In this document: one piece after another, positions 31,200 to 41,182 of the stretch
Numbering within the stretch: the first letter of the stretch is position 1
Layout of the letters: every line of letters starts with the position of its first letter
Assembly: GCF_016107545.1 (NCBI RefSeq)
Contig: NZ_JABASS010000006.1
Location: 62,001 to 126,000, forward strand
Length of the DNA stretch: 64,000 bases
Source: Psychrobacter namhaensis
GTDB taxonomy: Bacteria; Pseudomonadota; Gammaproteobacteria; Pseudomonadales; Moraxellaceae
Direction of reading: 5' to 3'
The notes under the pieces: model-generated
What the model saw: only the letters and a program-made list of their open reading frames with translations
Databases searched by the model: none
Told to the model about the DNA's origin: nothing
Program-made: the position numbers and the translations under genes

Positions 31200-31970
31200 A
31201 TGTATTTTGCCGTCATTAGTATTTTTCCTGAGATGTTTGCCACGATTCGTGAGTTTGGAATCACGGGACGGGCGGTGACTCAAGAGCAAATTACGATTGA
31301 CTGCATCAATCCACGTGATTATACCACTGATAACTATCGCCGTATTGATGAGCGCCCGTATGGTGGTGGTCCTGGGATGGTGATGATGGCTGAGCCATTA
31401 TCAAAAGCCATTGAGGATGCGCGCCTGCGAGCCGGTCAACATGGTTGCCGTGTCGACAGTGAGCACTGTCCGGTGATTTATATGTCACCACAAGGGCAGA
31501 CGCTCAGCGAGAGTAGCGTGGTCAGTATGGCTAAGTATGATGGCATGATTTTATTATGCGGTCGTTACGAAGGTATTGATGAGCGCTTACTCACGCAGTA
31601 TGTCGACATGGAAGTATCACTTGGTGATTATGTGTTGACTGGTGGCGAGCTGCCAGCAATGGTGCTAATGGATAGTGTGATACGTCGTTTGCCTGATATC
31701 ATGGGCGATGACAAGTCAGCTGAGCAAGACTCCTTTGTGGATGGCTTGCTTGATTGTCCACACTATACGAAGCCGCATGAGTTTGCTGGTATGGCAGTAC
31801 CTGAGGTTTTACTTTCAGGTCATCATGCCAATATCGCTAAGTGGCGCTTTAGTCAGCAAGTCAGTCGTACGCAAGCGCGTCGTCCAGATTTATGGCAAGC
31901 GTTTACCCCAACGCTTACGCAAGCGAAGTGGCTAAAAGCATTGGCAAAAGCAGATAAAAACGAGTTTTGA
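31200..31970 (+). CDS. trmD: tRNA (guanine-N1)-methyltransferase
   Basis: A 256-residue SPOUT-family enzyme making m1G37 in tRNAs. Knot and active-site elements are intact: [25 protein letters not shown] and [18 protein letters not shown]. The catalytic Asp in the segment [17 protein letters not shown] is present. The Shine-Dalgarno (AAGGT) is distant, so the start is a little uncertain, but the N-terminus [13 protein letters not shown] fits the family. Confidence 0.97.
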   Translation: MYFAVISIFPEMFATIREFGITGRAVTQEQITIDCINPRDYTTDNYRRIDERPYGGGPGMVMMAEPLSKAIEDARLRAGQHGCRVDSEHCPVIYMSPQGQTLSESSVVSMAKYDGMILLCGRYEGIDERLLTQYVDMEVSLGDYVLTGGELPAMVLMDSVIRRLPDIMGDDKSAEQDSFVDGLLDCPHYTKPHEFAGMAVPEVLLSGHHANIAKWRFSQQVSRTQARRPDLWQAFTPTLTQAKWLKALAKADKNEF

Positions 31971-32139
31971 TAAACAGTTAAGCAATAGAATTTTGAGCAA
32001 TAATAAAACGAGTCATAGCATAATGGCCGTTGGTTATAACCCATTTACGTTGTGTCTCACTATAAAGAGATGCGATTAATTATTACAAACAGGTGATATG
32101 CGTTAAGCCTCTATTATCTAATGTGAGGAGATAACTCTC

Positions 32140-32562
32140 ATGAGCAACAAGCATCCATTGGTTCAGGTCATCGAAAACGCTCAATTGCTTGAGCGCCCAA
32201 GCTTTGCACCCGGCGATACCGTTGTGGTTCAAGTAAAAGTACGTGAAGGTGAGCGTGAGCGTCTACAGGCTTTTGAAGGCGTTGTAATCGCTAAGCGTAA
32301 CCGCGGTGTAAACTCGGCGTTTACCGTACGTAAAATCTCAAGCGGCGTTGGTGTTGAGCGTGCATTCCAATTGCATTCACCAATCATTGATAGCATTGAA
32401 GTGAAACGCCGCGGTGCTGTTCGCCGTGCGAAACTGTACTACTTACGTGAGCGCTCTGGTAAATCAGCCCGTATCCGCGAAAAGCTTGGTGCTCGTCCAG
32501 TTGCTCAGAAAAAAACTGACGCTGGTGTACCGGATGCAGTTGAAACTGCCCCTGGTATCTAA
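32140..32562 (+). CDS. rplS: 50S ribosomal protein L19
   Basis: 140 residues. The core (1-115) has [20 protein letters not shown] and [14 protein letters not shown], typical of L19. About 25 residues of C-terminal tail ([17 protein letters not shown]) extend beyond the E. coli protein and look disordered. GAGGAGATAACTCTC precedes the ATG. It is the last gene of the operon. Confidence 0.97.
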   Translation: MSNKHPLVQVIENAQLLERPSFAPGDTVVVQVKVREGERERLQAFEGVVIAKRNRGVNSAFTVRKISSGVGVERAFQLHSPIIDSIEVKRRGAVRRAKLYYLRERSGKSARIREKLGARPVAQKKTDAGVPDAVETAPGI

Positions 32563-32676
32563 GCACACGCTGGCTGTTCTTAGTTGATCGTATGATTGAC
32601 TAAGCTCAGGCAATAGTAGATACAAGCCCTTATTCATAGGTTTATTTATAAATAAGCGGGCCATACCAAAAAAGAC

Positions 32677-32714
32677 AAAACCCCAATCTATGCGAAAGCT
32701 AGATTGGGGTTTTT
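32677..32714 (+). terminator. Terminator of the rpsP-rplS operon
   Basis: A perfect 14-base stem, AAAACCCCAATCTA with TAGATTGGGGTTTT, has a nine-base loop and a trailing T-run. Confidence 0.93.
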
Positions 32715-32770
32715 GTATGTGGGGTTTTAAGTTTGAGCGTTGGCGTTAAACAATCAACTTAGTGATCAAA

Positions 32771-33328
32771 TTAGACGTCAAAGTTATCGACGCGGCTACT
32801 TTGATGTTTGGACTTACTGTACTTGCGTAATCGAATGTATATCGTCTTAGTGACGGTAGCGACAGTTTTCTGCTGTTCATCGACGAGATCGACTGTGTAC
32901 GTGCGAAACACCGCATCACCGTTTTTTGCCAGTTCTTGAATAGTGGTAATCTCGGTGCTGGGAATCTTCATTCGAGCGGTGACTTTGCTGTTACCAGGAG
33001 CGACAAACTCGATATGTGAGCTTTTATCCCAAACCACGTAACTGCTACCCAATTGGTGCATCAGCATTATCATATAAAATGGATCAACCATGGCGTACAA
33101 GCTGCCCCCAAACTGGGTGCCAACGATGTTTTTGTTCAGACTGTTTAACCCCATACTCACCACGCACAGTCCTTGATCAAGGTCGATGTGATCAATTTTA
33201 ATGCCAGCACCAACGTATGGGGCATAAGTGTTGATACGCAACTTAAGTAAATGCGGTGTCAGCAGCGGCATGATATTTTTTTTAGCTTTACGTTTTAATG
33301 TCTCAAAATTGATGGGTAATAAACTCAT
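32771..33328 (-). CDS. Hot-dog fold thioesterase-like protein (DUF4442)
   Basis: A 185-residue protein. The hot-dog core contains NIVGTQFGGSLYAMVDPFYMIM near residues 67-88, like the substrate-facing helix of DUF4442 proteins, and strand-rich VTARMKIP and TYTVDLVDEQ. Related proteins are proposed acyl-CoA thioesterases; the substrate here is unknown. The last 15 residues are basic and polar. AGGATTGATTT precedes the ATG. It stands alone. Confidence 0.75.
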   Translation of the reverse strand: MSLLPINFETLKRKAKKNIMPLLTPHLLKLRINTYAPYVGAGIKIDHIDLDQGLCVVSMGLNSLNKNIVGTQFGGSLYAMVDPFYMIMLMHQLGSSYVVWDKSSHIEFVAPGNSKVTARMKIPSTEITTIQELAKNGDAVFRTYTVDLVDEQQKTVATVTKTIYIRLRKYSKSKHQSSRVDNFDV

Positions 33329-33452
33329 AAATCAATCCTATTATCTTGCTTTTTAATTTTACATGCTTGCTGATTGAGATACATTTACATGCTAAGTACT
33401 AAAGAGTGCGGGACCAAAAAACCTTTATCATAATGAAAAACCACGAAGCTCG

Positions 33453-33628
33453 CTAGGGCGTGTCCTCAATTCAATCGATAGTCATCTAAATGGACTAAAA
33501 AAGGCTAAATTTTGCCAAACAGCGGCAAATAGTTGGTTAATATTTCAATATTATCTGCACTATTTTTCTTGTTTGCCTGCAATTTATCTCATTTTTATCA
33601 CCATTTTTAAAATGAGGACACGCCCTAG
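33453..33628. mobile_element. MITE-like element (176 bp) with 16-bp perfect terminal inverted repeats
   Basis: CTAGGGCGTGTCCTCA at 33453-33468 is perfectly inverted as TGAGGACACGCCCTAG at 33613-33628. The interior of about 144 bp is AT-rich and has no ORF. The outer CTAG is palindromic, so a TA or CTAG target duplication would be hidden within it, as for IS5-family (IS427-like) elements that duplicate TA and begin GGG. The family assignment is inference. It lies in the 692-bp spacer upstream of the DUF3360 gene, which otherwise holds nothing I recognise. Confidence 0.75.
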
Positions 33629-34020
33629 TCTTAAAGCGGGCTAAAGCATTGATCGAGTAACGCTAGTTTTATACTACTTGATCTACTATAGCGTAACTTA
33701 TTAAAGCGTTATTAGCGGTAAAAATAGGTATCCACCATAGCTATTGTCCCTTTTTCTGAGCTCATATTAACCGATCAACGTCGGTTCTCCTACTATTACT
33801 TTTTCGAAATAAAAGCCAATTAAGGTTCATAAAATGATAAATGCAAACTTTTAGTTATCATTAATAATGAGACGCATAGTATCTTTAAATAATTATAGGC
33901 TCGCAATTCAAGGTCTCATGACATACAATAGCGTGCAATTTGTGATGGACGCTTTACTGGATATAGAGCTAAGTCAACTATTGTAATTAACCGAAGTCTC
34001 AGTCGACATAAGGAAATGTG

Positions 34021-35547
34021 ATGAGTAATACTCAGATACCTTCTCCAGGGTCTAATCAGAAGCCTTCCAATCCATCCGACTACGACAGCGAGCTTGCAGG
34101 CAGTTATCGTGATTTGCATCAATCAAGCGCAAGCTTTGACAGTCGTGACGCGTATCTAAATCATGAACTACAGATCATGCAGCCAAAGCGCTGGCGTGCA
34201 AACTTACCGTTTCGTGATTATCGTTTTGAATATGAAGATACCATTCCAGCAATGGCCGCAACCATTGGTAAGGTGGTCATGGTGGGTGCCATTGCCGCAA
34301 CTTTTGCAGGGCCACTTGGTTTGGGCGACGCGTTTGTTTTAGAAAACGTGCGTTATGAGCTATTAATTGTCTCGTTTTTTGTCATTTTATTTTCAGGGTT
34401 TTTGCTACCGACAGCCAACCTTGCGGGTACTCACGGTCCATTAATTCCGCTGATTCCTATTGTGGTTGCCGCTGGCGGTCACCCGATGGCCTTTGGCCTG
34501 CTCATTGGTGCCTTCGGTTTGCTCCTAGCCATCAGTAAAGGGGGCAGTTTGCTGGCAAACTTGACCAGTAAAGGCGTGTGTGGTGGTTTGCTGCTTTATT
34601 TAGGTTTCATTGGTACGATTTCACAAGTTAAAAATCTGTTTGCTTGGGCGGAAGGCATTGGCATGGCGCACATTGCCTTTGTGGTGATTCTACTGACGAT
34701 TGTACTGTATGCGGTGCTTGAGAATTTCCAAAAGCGGTGGTTAGCTGTGCCCTTAAGCTGCTTATTGGGCGGGGGTGTCGCTTTTGCCATGGGCGCACCG
34801 TTTGCGTTTGAAACGGCACCAGGTCTACCAAACATGAACCCGATGTACTGGTGGGGCGAAAACACCGGTTGGATGCTAGGACTACCCACTGTTGAGAGCT
34901 TTATTGTGGTGCTGCCATTTGCCGTACTGGCTGTCGCCATGTGGTCACCAGACTTCTTGGGTCATCAAGTCTTTCAGAAAATCAGCTATCCAAAACGTAC
35001 TGAGCGTGTGCTCATGGATATCGATGATACGATGACAAGCGCTTCTATTCGTCAGGTGGCAGGCTCGATACTGGGCGGCGCGAATTTTGCGTCGTCATGG
35101 GGTACTTATATTGTACCAGCGGCGATTGCTAAGCGTCCTATTCCGGCAGGGGCTGTGTTAACGGGTGTGTTTTGTCTGATTGCGGGTGTGTGGGGTTATC
35201 CCATGGATTTGGCCATTTGGGAGCCAGTGATGTGTGTGGCGCTGATTGTGGGGGTTTTTATTCCCTTGCTTGAAGCGGGTATGGAGATGACACGTGAAGG
35301 TAAAACGACGCAGTCCGCAGCGATTGTCGTGTTTGCTTCCGCGTTAGTCAATCCGGCATTTGGGTGGTCGATCACCTTGGTGCTTGATAATCTAGGACTT
35401 ATTGGCTCTAAAGAGCGTAGTGCCAATCTCTCGAAAATGAGCCGCTGGATTATTCCTGTGATTACCTTTGTGGTCTTAACTGGGGTGATGGCTATCGTTG
35501 GTATGTTGCCTGGTATTCCAGCGCTGTTACCAAACTTCCGTCATTAG
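34021..35547 (+). CDS. DUF3360 polytopic membrane protein, putative transporter
   Basis: A 508-residue protein; AAGGAAATGTG precedes the ATG at 34021. A cytoplasmic N-terminus of about 75 residues is followed by roughly 11-12 membrane helices. Glycine-rich signature stretches (LPTANLAGTHGPLIPLIPI, KGGSLLANLTSKGVCGG, SILGGANFASSWGTYIVPA) recall the SulP/NCS2-type fold and the DUF3360 family. The second region may be the substrate site. Function is not established. It has no operon partner; a MITE-like element sits 390 bp upstream. Confidence 0.75.
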   Translation: MSNTQIPSPGSNQKPSNPSDYDSELAGSYRDLHQSSASFDSRDAYLNHELQIMQPKRWRANLPFRDYRFEYEDTIPAMAATIGKVVMVGAIAATFAGPLGLGDAFVLENVRYELLIVSFFVILFSGFLLPTANLAGTHGPLIPLIPIVVAAGGHPMAFGLLIGAFGLLLAISKGGSLLANLTSKGVCGGLLLYLGFIGTISQVKNLFAWAEGIGMAHIAFVVILLTIVLYAVLENFQKRWLAVPLSCLLGGGVAFAMGAPFAFETAPGLPNMNPMYWWGENTGWMLGLPTVESFIVVLPFAVLAVAMWSPDFLGHQVFQKISYPKRTERVLMDIDDTMTSASIRQVAGSILGGANFASSWGTYIVPAAIAKRPIPAGAVLTGVFCLIAGVWGYPMDLAIWEPVMCVALIVGVFIPLLEAGMEMTREGKTTQSAAIVVFASALVNPAFGWSITLVLDNLGLIGSKERSANLSKMSRWIIPVITFVVLTGVMAIVGMLPGIPALLPNFRH

Positions 35548-35568
35548 TAGCTTGCAAGTAGTACGCTT

Positions 35569-35597
35569 AAAAAACCAGCCTTGTGCTGGTTTTTTTT
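35569..35597 (+). terminator. Terminator after the DUF3360 gene
   Basis: AAAACCAGC pairs with GCTGGTTTT around CTTGT, followed by a T-run. It excludes the GTG at 35583 as a plausible uvrC start, because that codon is inside the hairpin. Confidence 0.9.
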
Positions 35598-35690
35598 ATG
35601 GCAGTTGCTAAACATGTCATCAGCTTGCAAAATCGGTGTGGTCGCCCCATAAATATTGATATTCATCACGTTTTAAGAGCAAAATATTCT

Positions 35691-37535
35691 ATGGTCAATG
35701 TTTCAGCATCGAGCCCCGCCGACGATAAAACAGTCCGCCTTAAGCATTTAATTCAGCGCCTGCCAAACTTGCCAGGGGTCTATAAAATGCTGGGTAAAAA
35801 CGGTGATATTCTGTACGTTGGTAAAGCCAAATCGCTAAAGAGTCGTGTAAATAGTTATTTTGCGAAAACGATTGACCACCCCAAGACACGGGCGCTGGTG
35901 GCTCGTATTCACAATATCGAGACCATTATTACTCGTAGTGAAACTGAAGCGTTGTTACTCGAGCAAAACCTGATTAAAGAACATCGTCCGCCTTATAACG
36001 TTCTGTTGCGTGATGACAAATCCTACCTTTACGTGTTCATTTCAGCGGATGATCCTTATCCCAGACTGGCGTATGGGCGCGGCAAAGGCAATCATCAAAA
36101 AGGACGGTTTTTTGGGCCTTTCCCCTCAGCCCATGCCGCTAAAGAAACACTGGTGCTGATGCAAAAAATGTTTCAAATGCGCCAATGTACCAATACTTTT
36201 TTTAAACAACGCAAGCGCCCTTGTCTTGAGTACCAGATTAAGCGTTGCCGTGCGCCTTGCGTGGGTTTGGTGTCGCCAGAAGAATATAGCGAAGATGTTA
36301 ACAACACGATTCGCTTTTTAAAGGGCGATTCTAGCGACATTCATAGTGCCCTGATTGAAAAAATGGAGAGTGCTGCTGAAGCGTTGGATTTTGAAAAGGC
36401 CGTATTTTATCGCGATCAGCTGTCGATGCTGCGCGAAGTACAAGCGCGGCAAGCCGTTTATACGGTAGAAGGTGAGGCCGATGTGATTTCTATTGCCAGT
36501 CAGGCAGGTATGACTTGTGTCAACGTACTTACCGTGCGCGGTGGCCGTGTGTTGGGTGGTAAGAACTATTTTCCTGATGTCGATAGTAGTGAGCCGCTTG
36601 CAGATAACTTGTCGGCCTTTATTACGTCGTTCTATTTTCAGGTGACCGATGATTTACCAGCAGAGATTATTTTAAGCCATGAGTTGCCGGATCAAAATGC
36701 CGTTAGTGAGGCACTGGCAACGCATTTTGGTAGCAAAGTCGTTATTAAGAATAAAGTACGCGAGCACCGTTCAGAATGGCTAGACTTAGCAAAACTGAAT
36801 ACAAATAATGCGCTAAAAACCAAGCTGGGTGATTATTTAGAGCTGCATGCACGCTTTGGCGCTTTAAAAGACGTGCTAGCCGATGTCACAGATCGAACCA
36901 TTGATCGGATTGAGTGTTTTGATATTTCCCATACCATGGGCGAGGCGACCATTGGCAGCTGCGTGGTCTTTGATCAAGGTGGCTCGCGTCGTCGTGATTA
37001 CCGTCAGTATGCGATTCATGATATTCAAGGCGGTGATGATTATGCGGCAATGAAGCAAGTGTTGACGCGTCGCTATAAGAAACAGCCACTGCCAGATTTG
37101 TTGCTCATCGATGGTGGTAAAGGACAACTTGGCATAGCAAAAGACGTGCTGACAGAATTGGGTATTCTTGGTGATACCTTGCTCATTAGTGTGGCAAAAG
37201 GCGAGGGGCGCAAGGCTGGACTTGAAGTACTACACTTTATCGACCATGAGCCGCTTGATTTGCCAATGGATAGCAAAGCGCTGCATTTATTGATGCATAT
37301 TCGTGATGAGGCGCACCGTTTTGCGATCACAGCGCATCGTAAGAAGCGTGATAAGCGCCGTTCCTCGTCCGTGCTTGAGGTGATACCAGGACTCGGTGAA
37401 AAGCGCCGCCGTGACTTACTCAATCACTTTGGCGGTATGCAGCAGCTGCTTGGGGCCTCTCAGCAAGAATTGGCAGGTGTGCAAGGCATTGGTCCGGTGC
37501 TGGCGAAGACGGTTTATAAAGTACTGCATGAGTAG
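35691..37535 (+). CDS. uvrC: Excinuclease ABC subunit C
   Basis: 614 residues from the ATG at 35691, close to E. coli UvrC (610). It makes the two incisions in nucleotide excision repair with UvrA and UvrB. The GIY-YIG nuclease is at the N-terminus ([23 protein letters not shown]). A UVR motif ([16 protein letters not shown]) lies near residue 200. The RNase H-like nuclease contains [12 protein letters not shown] and [10 protein letters not shown], and C-terminal helix-hairpin-helix repeats include [19 protein letters not shown]. The ribosome binding site is weak. Confidence 0.96.
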   Translation: MVNVSASSPADDKTVRLKHLIQRLPNLPGVYKMLGKNGDILYVGKAKSLKSRVNSYFAKTIDHPKTRALVARIHNIETIITRSETEALLLEQNLIKEHRPPYNVLLRDDKSYLYVFISADDPYPRLAYGRGKGNHQKGRFFGPFPSAHAAKETLVLMQKMFQMRQCTNTFFKQRKRPCLEYQIKRCRAPCVGLVSPEEYSEDVNNTIRFLKGDSSDIHSALIEKMESAAEALDFEKAVFYRDQLSMLREVQARQAVYTVEGEADVISIASQAGMTCVNVLTVRGGRVLGGKNYFPDVDSSEPLADNLSAFITSFYFQVTDDLPAEIILSHELPDQNAVSEALATHFGSKVVIKNKVREHRSEWLDLAKLNTNNALKTKLGDYLELHARFGALKDVLADVTDRTIDRIECFDISHTMGEATIGSCVVFDQGGSRRRDYRQYAIHDIQGGDDYAAMKQVLTRRYKKQPLPDLLLIDGGKGQLGIAKDVLTELGILGDTLLISVAKGEGRKAGLEVLHFIDHEPLDLPMDSKALHLLMHIRDEAHRFAITAHRKKRDKRRSSSVLEVIPGLGEKRRRDLLNHFGGMQQLLGASQQELAGVQGIGPVLAKTVYKVLHE

Positions 37536-37616
37536 CCTGACCAAATATTATACTAAGTAGCTATGACCTGAACTTGGTTTTGGCCGTGTCTTAATATGAT
37601 GCGTTGGCCACACTAT

Positions 37617-37672
37617 AATGGGGACATCATAGACAGTTTTACCCAACCATGATATCCCCATTATTTTATTTT
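37617..37672 (+). terminator. Terminator after uvrC
   Basis: AATGGGGACATCAT pairs with ATGATATCCCCATT with one mismatch, an 18-base loop and trailing ATTTTATTTTT. It lies 80 bp past the uvrC stop and just before the convergent folA end. Confidence 0.75.
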
Positions 37673-37689
37673 TAACAAGCGAGTCGCTA

Positions 37690-38262
37690 TTATTTATTGG
37701 CTTTTCTTTGGTAAGTCACAAATCTAAACGCTAACTCGCTTTTTTCATCGCGCATTTGCTCAGATTCTGCTGCGACCACAAAGTCATCGGGCAATTCTGG
37801 ATAAAAAGCCTCCCCATCAGAAATGTCAGTGTCTACGTGGGTCAATTCGATACGATCCGTGTACATCATGGCGTCATTAAATACGCGCTCACCACCAATC
37901 ACCCAAATCGTGTCAAGATGCGCGCCGTGGGCGAGACTAGCGGCTTGCGTTAACGCATCGTCTAAATTGTGTACGACATAGGCGTTATCGTTGCCGACTA
38001 GGCCTGCTTTTTCAGCGTAATCCAACTGGCTACTGATAATAAAGCTCACGCGCTTTGGTAACGGTTTGCTGCCCATCGACTCAAATGTCTTGCGGCCCAT
38101 AATGACGATACCTTGCGTCGCGCCCTCATTTTCTTTGGTGGACAGCTTTTTGAAATGCTGCAAGTCTGTTGAGATATGCCACGGCAGCTTATTATCCTTG
38201 CCGATACAGCGATTACTACTAATAGCAGCGATTTGGGCGACTTCAGTGCGGGCATAACTCAT
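37690..38262 (-). CDS. folA: Dihydrofolate reductase
   Basis: A 190-residue enzyme that reduces dihydrofolate with NADPH, regenerating the cofactor consumed by ThyA. Motifs are IAAISSNRCIGKDNKLPWHI at the N-terminus, the catalytic Asp33 in STDLQHFKKL, GIVIMGRKTFESM, and WVIGGERVFNDAM. AGGATATATT precedes the ATG. It follows thyA by 46 bp on the same strand, part of the lgt-thyA-folA group common in gammaproteobacteria. It is about 30 residues longer than E. coli FolA. Confidence 0.97.
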   Translation of the reverse strand: MSYARTEVAQIAAISSNRCIGKDNKLPWHISTDLQHFKKLSTKENEGATQGIVIMGRKTFESMGSKPLPKRVSFIISSQLDYAEKAGLVGNDNAYVVHNLDDALTQAASLAHGAHLDTIWVIGGERVFNDAMMYTDRIELTHVDTDISDGEAFYPELPDDFVVAAESEQMRDEKSELAFRFVTYQRKANK

Positions 38263-38308
38263 AATATATCCTTGTTATTCTCATTAAAAATGAAGTAAAA
38301 ACAGCTGC

Positions 38309-39178
38309 TTATACCGCCACTTTTGCTTTAATAGCAGGATGTGACTCATAGCCATCCACGCTAATATCTTCATAGGTAAAAGCAAAAATATTATCAACAT
38401 CCGCGTTGAGCGTCAATGTTGGCAGCTGATAAAGCGAGCGTGTCAGCTGTCGTTCGACTTGCTCGCGGTGGTTTTGATAAATATGACAGTCGCCGCCCGT
38501 CCAGATAAACTCGCCAACGTCGAGTCCACAAACCTGCGCAACCATGTGGGTCAATAGCGCGTAGCTTGCGATATTGAACGGCACACCTAGGAATAAATCT
38601 GCTGAACGCTGATAGAGCTGGCACGACAGTTTATTGTCCGCGACAAAGAATTGAAACAGCGTATGACAAGGCGGCAAGGCGACTTGTTCTGCCTCACCCG
38701 GATTCCAACCTGACACAATTAAGCGTCGTGAATTGGGGTTGTGCTTTATTTGCTCAATAACTTGCGCTATTTGATCGACGCCATCGCTGTCGTAGCTGCC
38801 ATCTTCACGCTTACTTGCGCCATAATTACGCCATTGATGACCATACACTGGGCCTAAATCGCCAGCAGGACGGTTGAAGCGGGCGGTTTGTTCTGCCGTT
38901 GCCCACTCATTCCAAATACGCACGCCGTTTTCTTGTAAGTAGTTGACGTGGGTGCTCCCGCTTAAGAACCATAGTAGCTCATAGACGATGGATTTAAAGT
39001 GTACTTTTTTGGTCGTTAACAGAGGAAAGCCTGTCGTTAAGTCAAAACGTAACTGCGCGCCAAAGTGGCTTAACGTACCCGTACCAGTACGATCGCCTTT
39101 TTCCGTACCATTAGCGAGGACGTGGCGCAGCAAATCAAGATACGCTTGCTCGTTATTACTTTGGTTGCCATTGATCAT
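38309..39178 (-). CDS. thyA: Thymidylate synthase
   Basis: A 289-residue enzyme converting dUMP to dTMP with methylene-tetrahydrofolate. The active-site cysteine is Cys171 in [16 protein letters not shown] (30-34), YGHQWRNYG and [19 protein letters not shown] are intact. The extra length over E. coli ThyA (264) comes from an insert after the Trp-rich region (about 93-135), as in long-form ThyA proteins. It is located between lgt and folA on the same strand. Confidence 0.97.
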   Translation of the reverse strand: MINGNQSNNEQAYLDLLRHVLANGTEKGDRTGTGTLSHFGAQLRFDLTTGFPLLTTKKVHFKSIVYELLWFLSGSTHVNYLQENGVRIWNEWATAEQTARFNRPAGDLGPVYGHQWRNYGASKREDGSYDSDGVDQIAQVIEQIKHNPNSRRLIVSGWNPGEAEQVALPPCHTLFQFFVADNKLSCQLYQRSADLFLGVPFNIASYALLTHMVAQVCGLDVGEFIWTGGDCHIYQNHREQVERQLTRSLYQLPTLTLNADVDNIFAFTYEDISVDGYESHPAIKAKVAV

Positions 39179-39336
39179 AAAAAATGCTCTTTAATTACTG
39201 CCGACAGCGCCTACTACTGGGCGAATTATCGTTATAAACACTGTCATTGTTAAAAGTATTGCTAGGGTAGGTGTTTGTCACCATTTGCCCTATTATTCAT
39301 ATTCAAGTTATCACTGTCGGTATTGAAGCAACCGTC

Positions 39337-40221
39337 TTAATAAGCAGCTTGCTTGCCCCAATCATAGATACCGCGTTTGTAAGCGTAACCGACCAAGAAC
39401 AGACCAATAATAATCATCGGGGCGCTCAAAATTTGTCCTTTGGTCATCCAACCTAACAAAATGAATCCTTGGTCGACATCCGGCTGACGGAAGAACTCGA
39501 TGATAAAGCGGCTAAAACCGTAACCCAACATGAAAACACCAGTGACTGCCATACGAGGACGAGGTTTTGAGGAATACCACCACAAAAAGAGAAACAGTAG
39601 CAGCCCTTCGGCAAAGGCTTCATACAACTGTGACGGGTGGCGCGGCAGTAGATACTGTCCATTGACCTCAATCATAATATCTTGCAGCTCAGGATTGGCC
39701 TGTAGTAGCTGCATATCAAAGCCCGCCGCCTGAGGAAAGTAAGTGAGCCAATTATAACCGCCATCAGAGACGCGGCCCCACAACTCACCATTGATATAGT
39801 TACCAATACGGCCAAACAACAGACCAGTCGGTACGCACGGGACGATAAAATCAAGCACCTGAAAGGGTGTTTTTTTATACTTGCGGGCGAAATACAGCAT
39901 ACCAAGCATGACACCGATGAGGCCACCATGAAATGACATACCGCCTTCCCAGACTTTGAATAGATAAGCGGGATTTTCTAGCAGCTCGCTGAATTGATAA
40001 AACAACACATAGCCGACCCGGCCCCCTAAAATGACACCCAGTGCCCCAAAAAACACCAAGTCCGAGACCATGTCTGTAGACCAGTTGTCGCGTTTGGTGC
40101 TGCGATACCATGCCAAACCATAAGCGGCAGCAAATGCCAGTAAATACATCAGTCCATACCAATGGACTTCGACGGGTCCAAGTGCTAAGGCGACAGGATC
40201 GTACTGAGGATGAATCATCAT
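39337..40221 (-). CDS. lgt: Prolipoprotein diacylglyceryl transferase
   Basis: A 294-residue inner-membrane enzyme that moves diacylglycerol from phosphatidylglycerol to the lipobox cysteine of prolipoproteins. Seven membrane segments are visible. The signature GGMSFHGGLIGVMLG (about 92-106) and FGRIGNYINGELWGR are intact, including the catalytic His and Arg positions. Two adjacent ATGs could start it. Substrates in this window would include UrtA and the 61858 and 63772 lipoproteins. Confidence 0.96.
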   Translation of the reverse strand: MMIHPQYDPVALALGPVEVHWYGLMYLLAFAAAYGLAWYRSTKRDNWSTDMVSDLVFFGALGVILGGRVGYVLFYQFSELLENPAYLFKVWEGGMSFHGGLIGVMLGMLYFARKYKKTPFQVLDFIVPCVPTGLLFGRIGNYINGELWGRVSDGGYNWLTYFPQAAGFDMQLLQANPELQDIMIEVNGQYLLPRHPSQLYEAFAEGLLLFLFLWWYSSKPRPRMAVTGVFMLGYGFSRFIIEFFRQPDVDQGFILLGWMTKGQILSAPMIIIGLFLVGYAYKRGIYDWGKQAAY

Positions 40222-40451
40222 AAGGGCATCATAATATTGATAATAAAGTGCTGACTATAATAGCAAATTTCATCCGCGGGGCATACACAATTGCGAGGCG
40301 GCAGTCACTGGAGGTGGGTAAGATGAGGCATCACTTCTAACCGTACTTTATTTGCTTTATGGGGGAGTGACGCTAGATGATAGCCTAGGGCAAACATGCC
40401 GTCTTTAACGCTATCGGGCTGTCATTATCACGTGAGCGTGACCGAGTGGGG

Positions 40452-41150
40452 TTAAATGGCGACCAATTCTTGCACGTTGTTTGCTAGCATGCTGTCGCCT
40501 GTCCCCTGCGACACTACTTGCCCGCGTGACAGTACGGTGTAGTTGTCAGCAAGCTCCTCGGCAAACTCGTAGAACTGCTCGACCAGTACAATGGCCATGT
40601 CGCCTTGATTGGCCAAATCGCGCAGGACGCGGCCAATATCTTTGATAATAGATGGTTGAATACCTTCAGTCGGCTCATCTAAAATCAATACGGTTGGCTC
40701 AGAGGCTAGCGCACGAGCGATAGCCAGTTGCTGCTGCTGACCCCCTGATAAATCTCCACCGCGACGATGTTTCATCTCGTCGAGTACGGGAAAAATGTCA
40801 TACAAATGCGTCGGCACTTGCCGCGCTTTGCTACGTGAAAACTTGGCCATACCAATCAAAATGTTTTCCTCGACCGTCAATGTCGAAAAGATATCGCGCC
40901 CTTGCGGCACGTACGCTAGGCCTTCCCGTACGCGCTGCTCAGATGATAATTTGCTAATGTCTTTATCATTGAGAAAAATTTGTCCTGACTTGATTGGCAA
41001 TATGCCCATCAGACATTTAAGCAGCGTGGTTTTGCCTACGCCATTGCGACCAAGTACCACACTACATTCGCCCACGGGCGCGGTAAACGAGACATCGCGT
41101 AAAATATGACTACCGCCGTAGTATTGGTTGATGGCATTAACTTGTAACAT
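40452..41150 (-). CDS. urtE: Urea ABC transporter, ATP-binding subunit UrtE
   Basis: A 232-residue LivF-like ATPase. Walker A is GRNGVGKTTL (about 35-44), the signature is LSGGQQQQLAIARAL, and Walker B is VLILDEPTEGIQPSII; the GIQPSII ending is characteristic of UrtE. GGAGACAATT precedes the ATG. It is last in urtABCDE. A 230-bp spacer with no gene separates it from lgt. Confidence 0.95.
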   Translation of the reverse strand: MLQVNAINQYYGGSHILRDVSFTAPVGECSVVLGRNGVGKTTLLKCLMGILPIKSGQIFLNDKDISKLSSEQRVREGLAYVPQGRDIFSTLTVEENILIGMAKFSRSKARQVPTHLYDIFPVLDEMKHRRGGDLSGGQQQQLAIARALASEPTVLILDEPTEGIQPSIIKDIGRVLRDLANQGDMAIVLVEQFYEFAEELADNYTVLSRGQVVSQGTGDSMLANNVQELVAI

Positions 41151-41182
41151 AATTGTCTCCTAACCTCGAATTGTATAACGGC

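Noticed and set aside
33453-33628. Conserved riboswitch or attenuator instead of a mobile element
   Set aside because: The inverted ends are too long and perfect, the interior of about 144 bp is unstructured and AT-rich, and no anti-terminator or T-run is visible.
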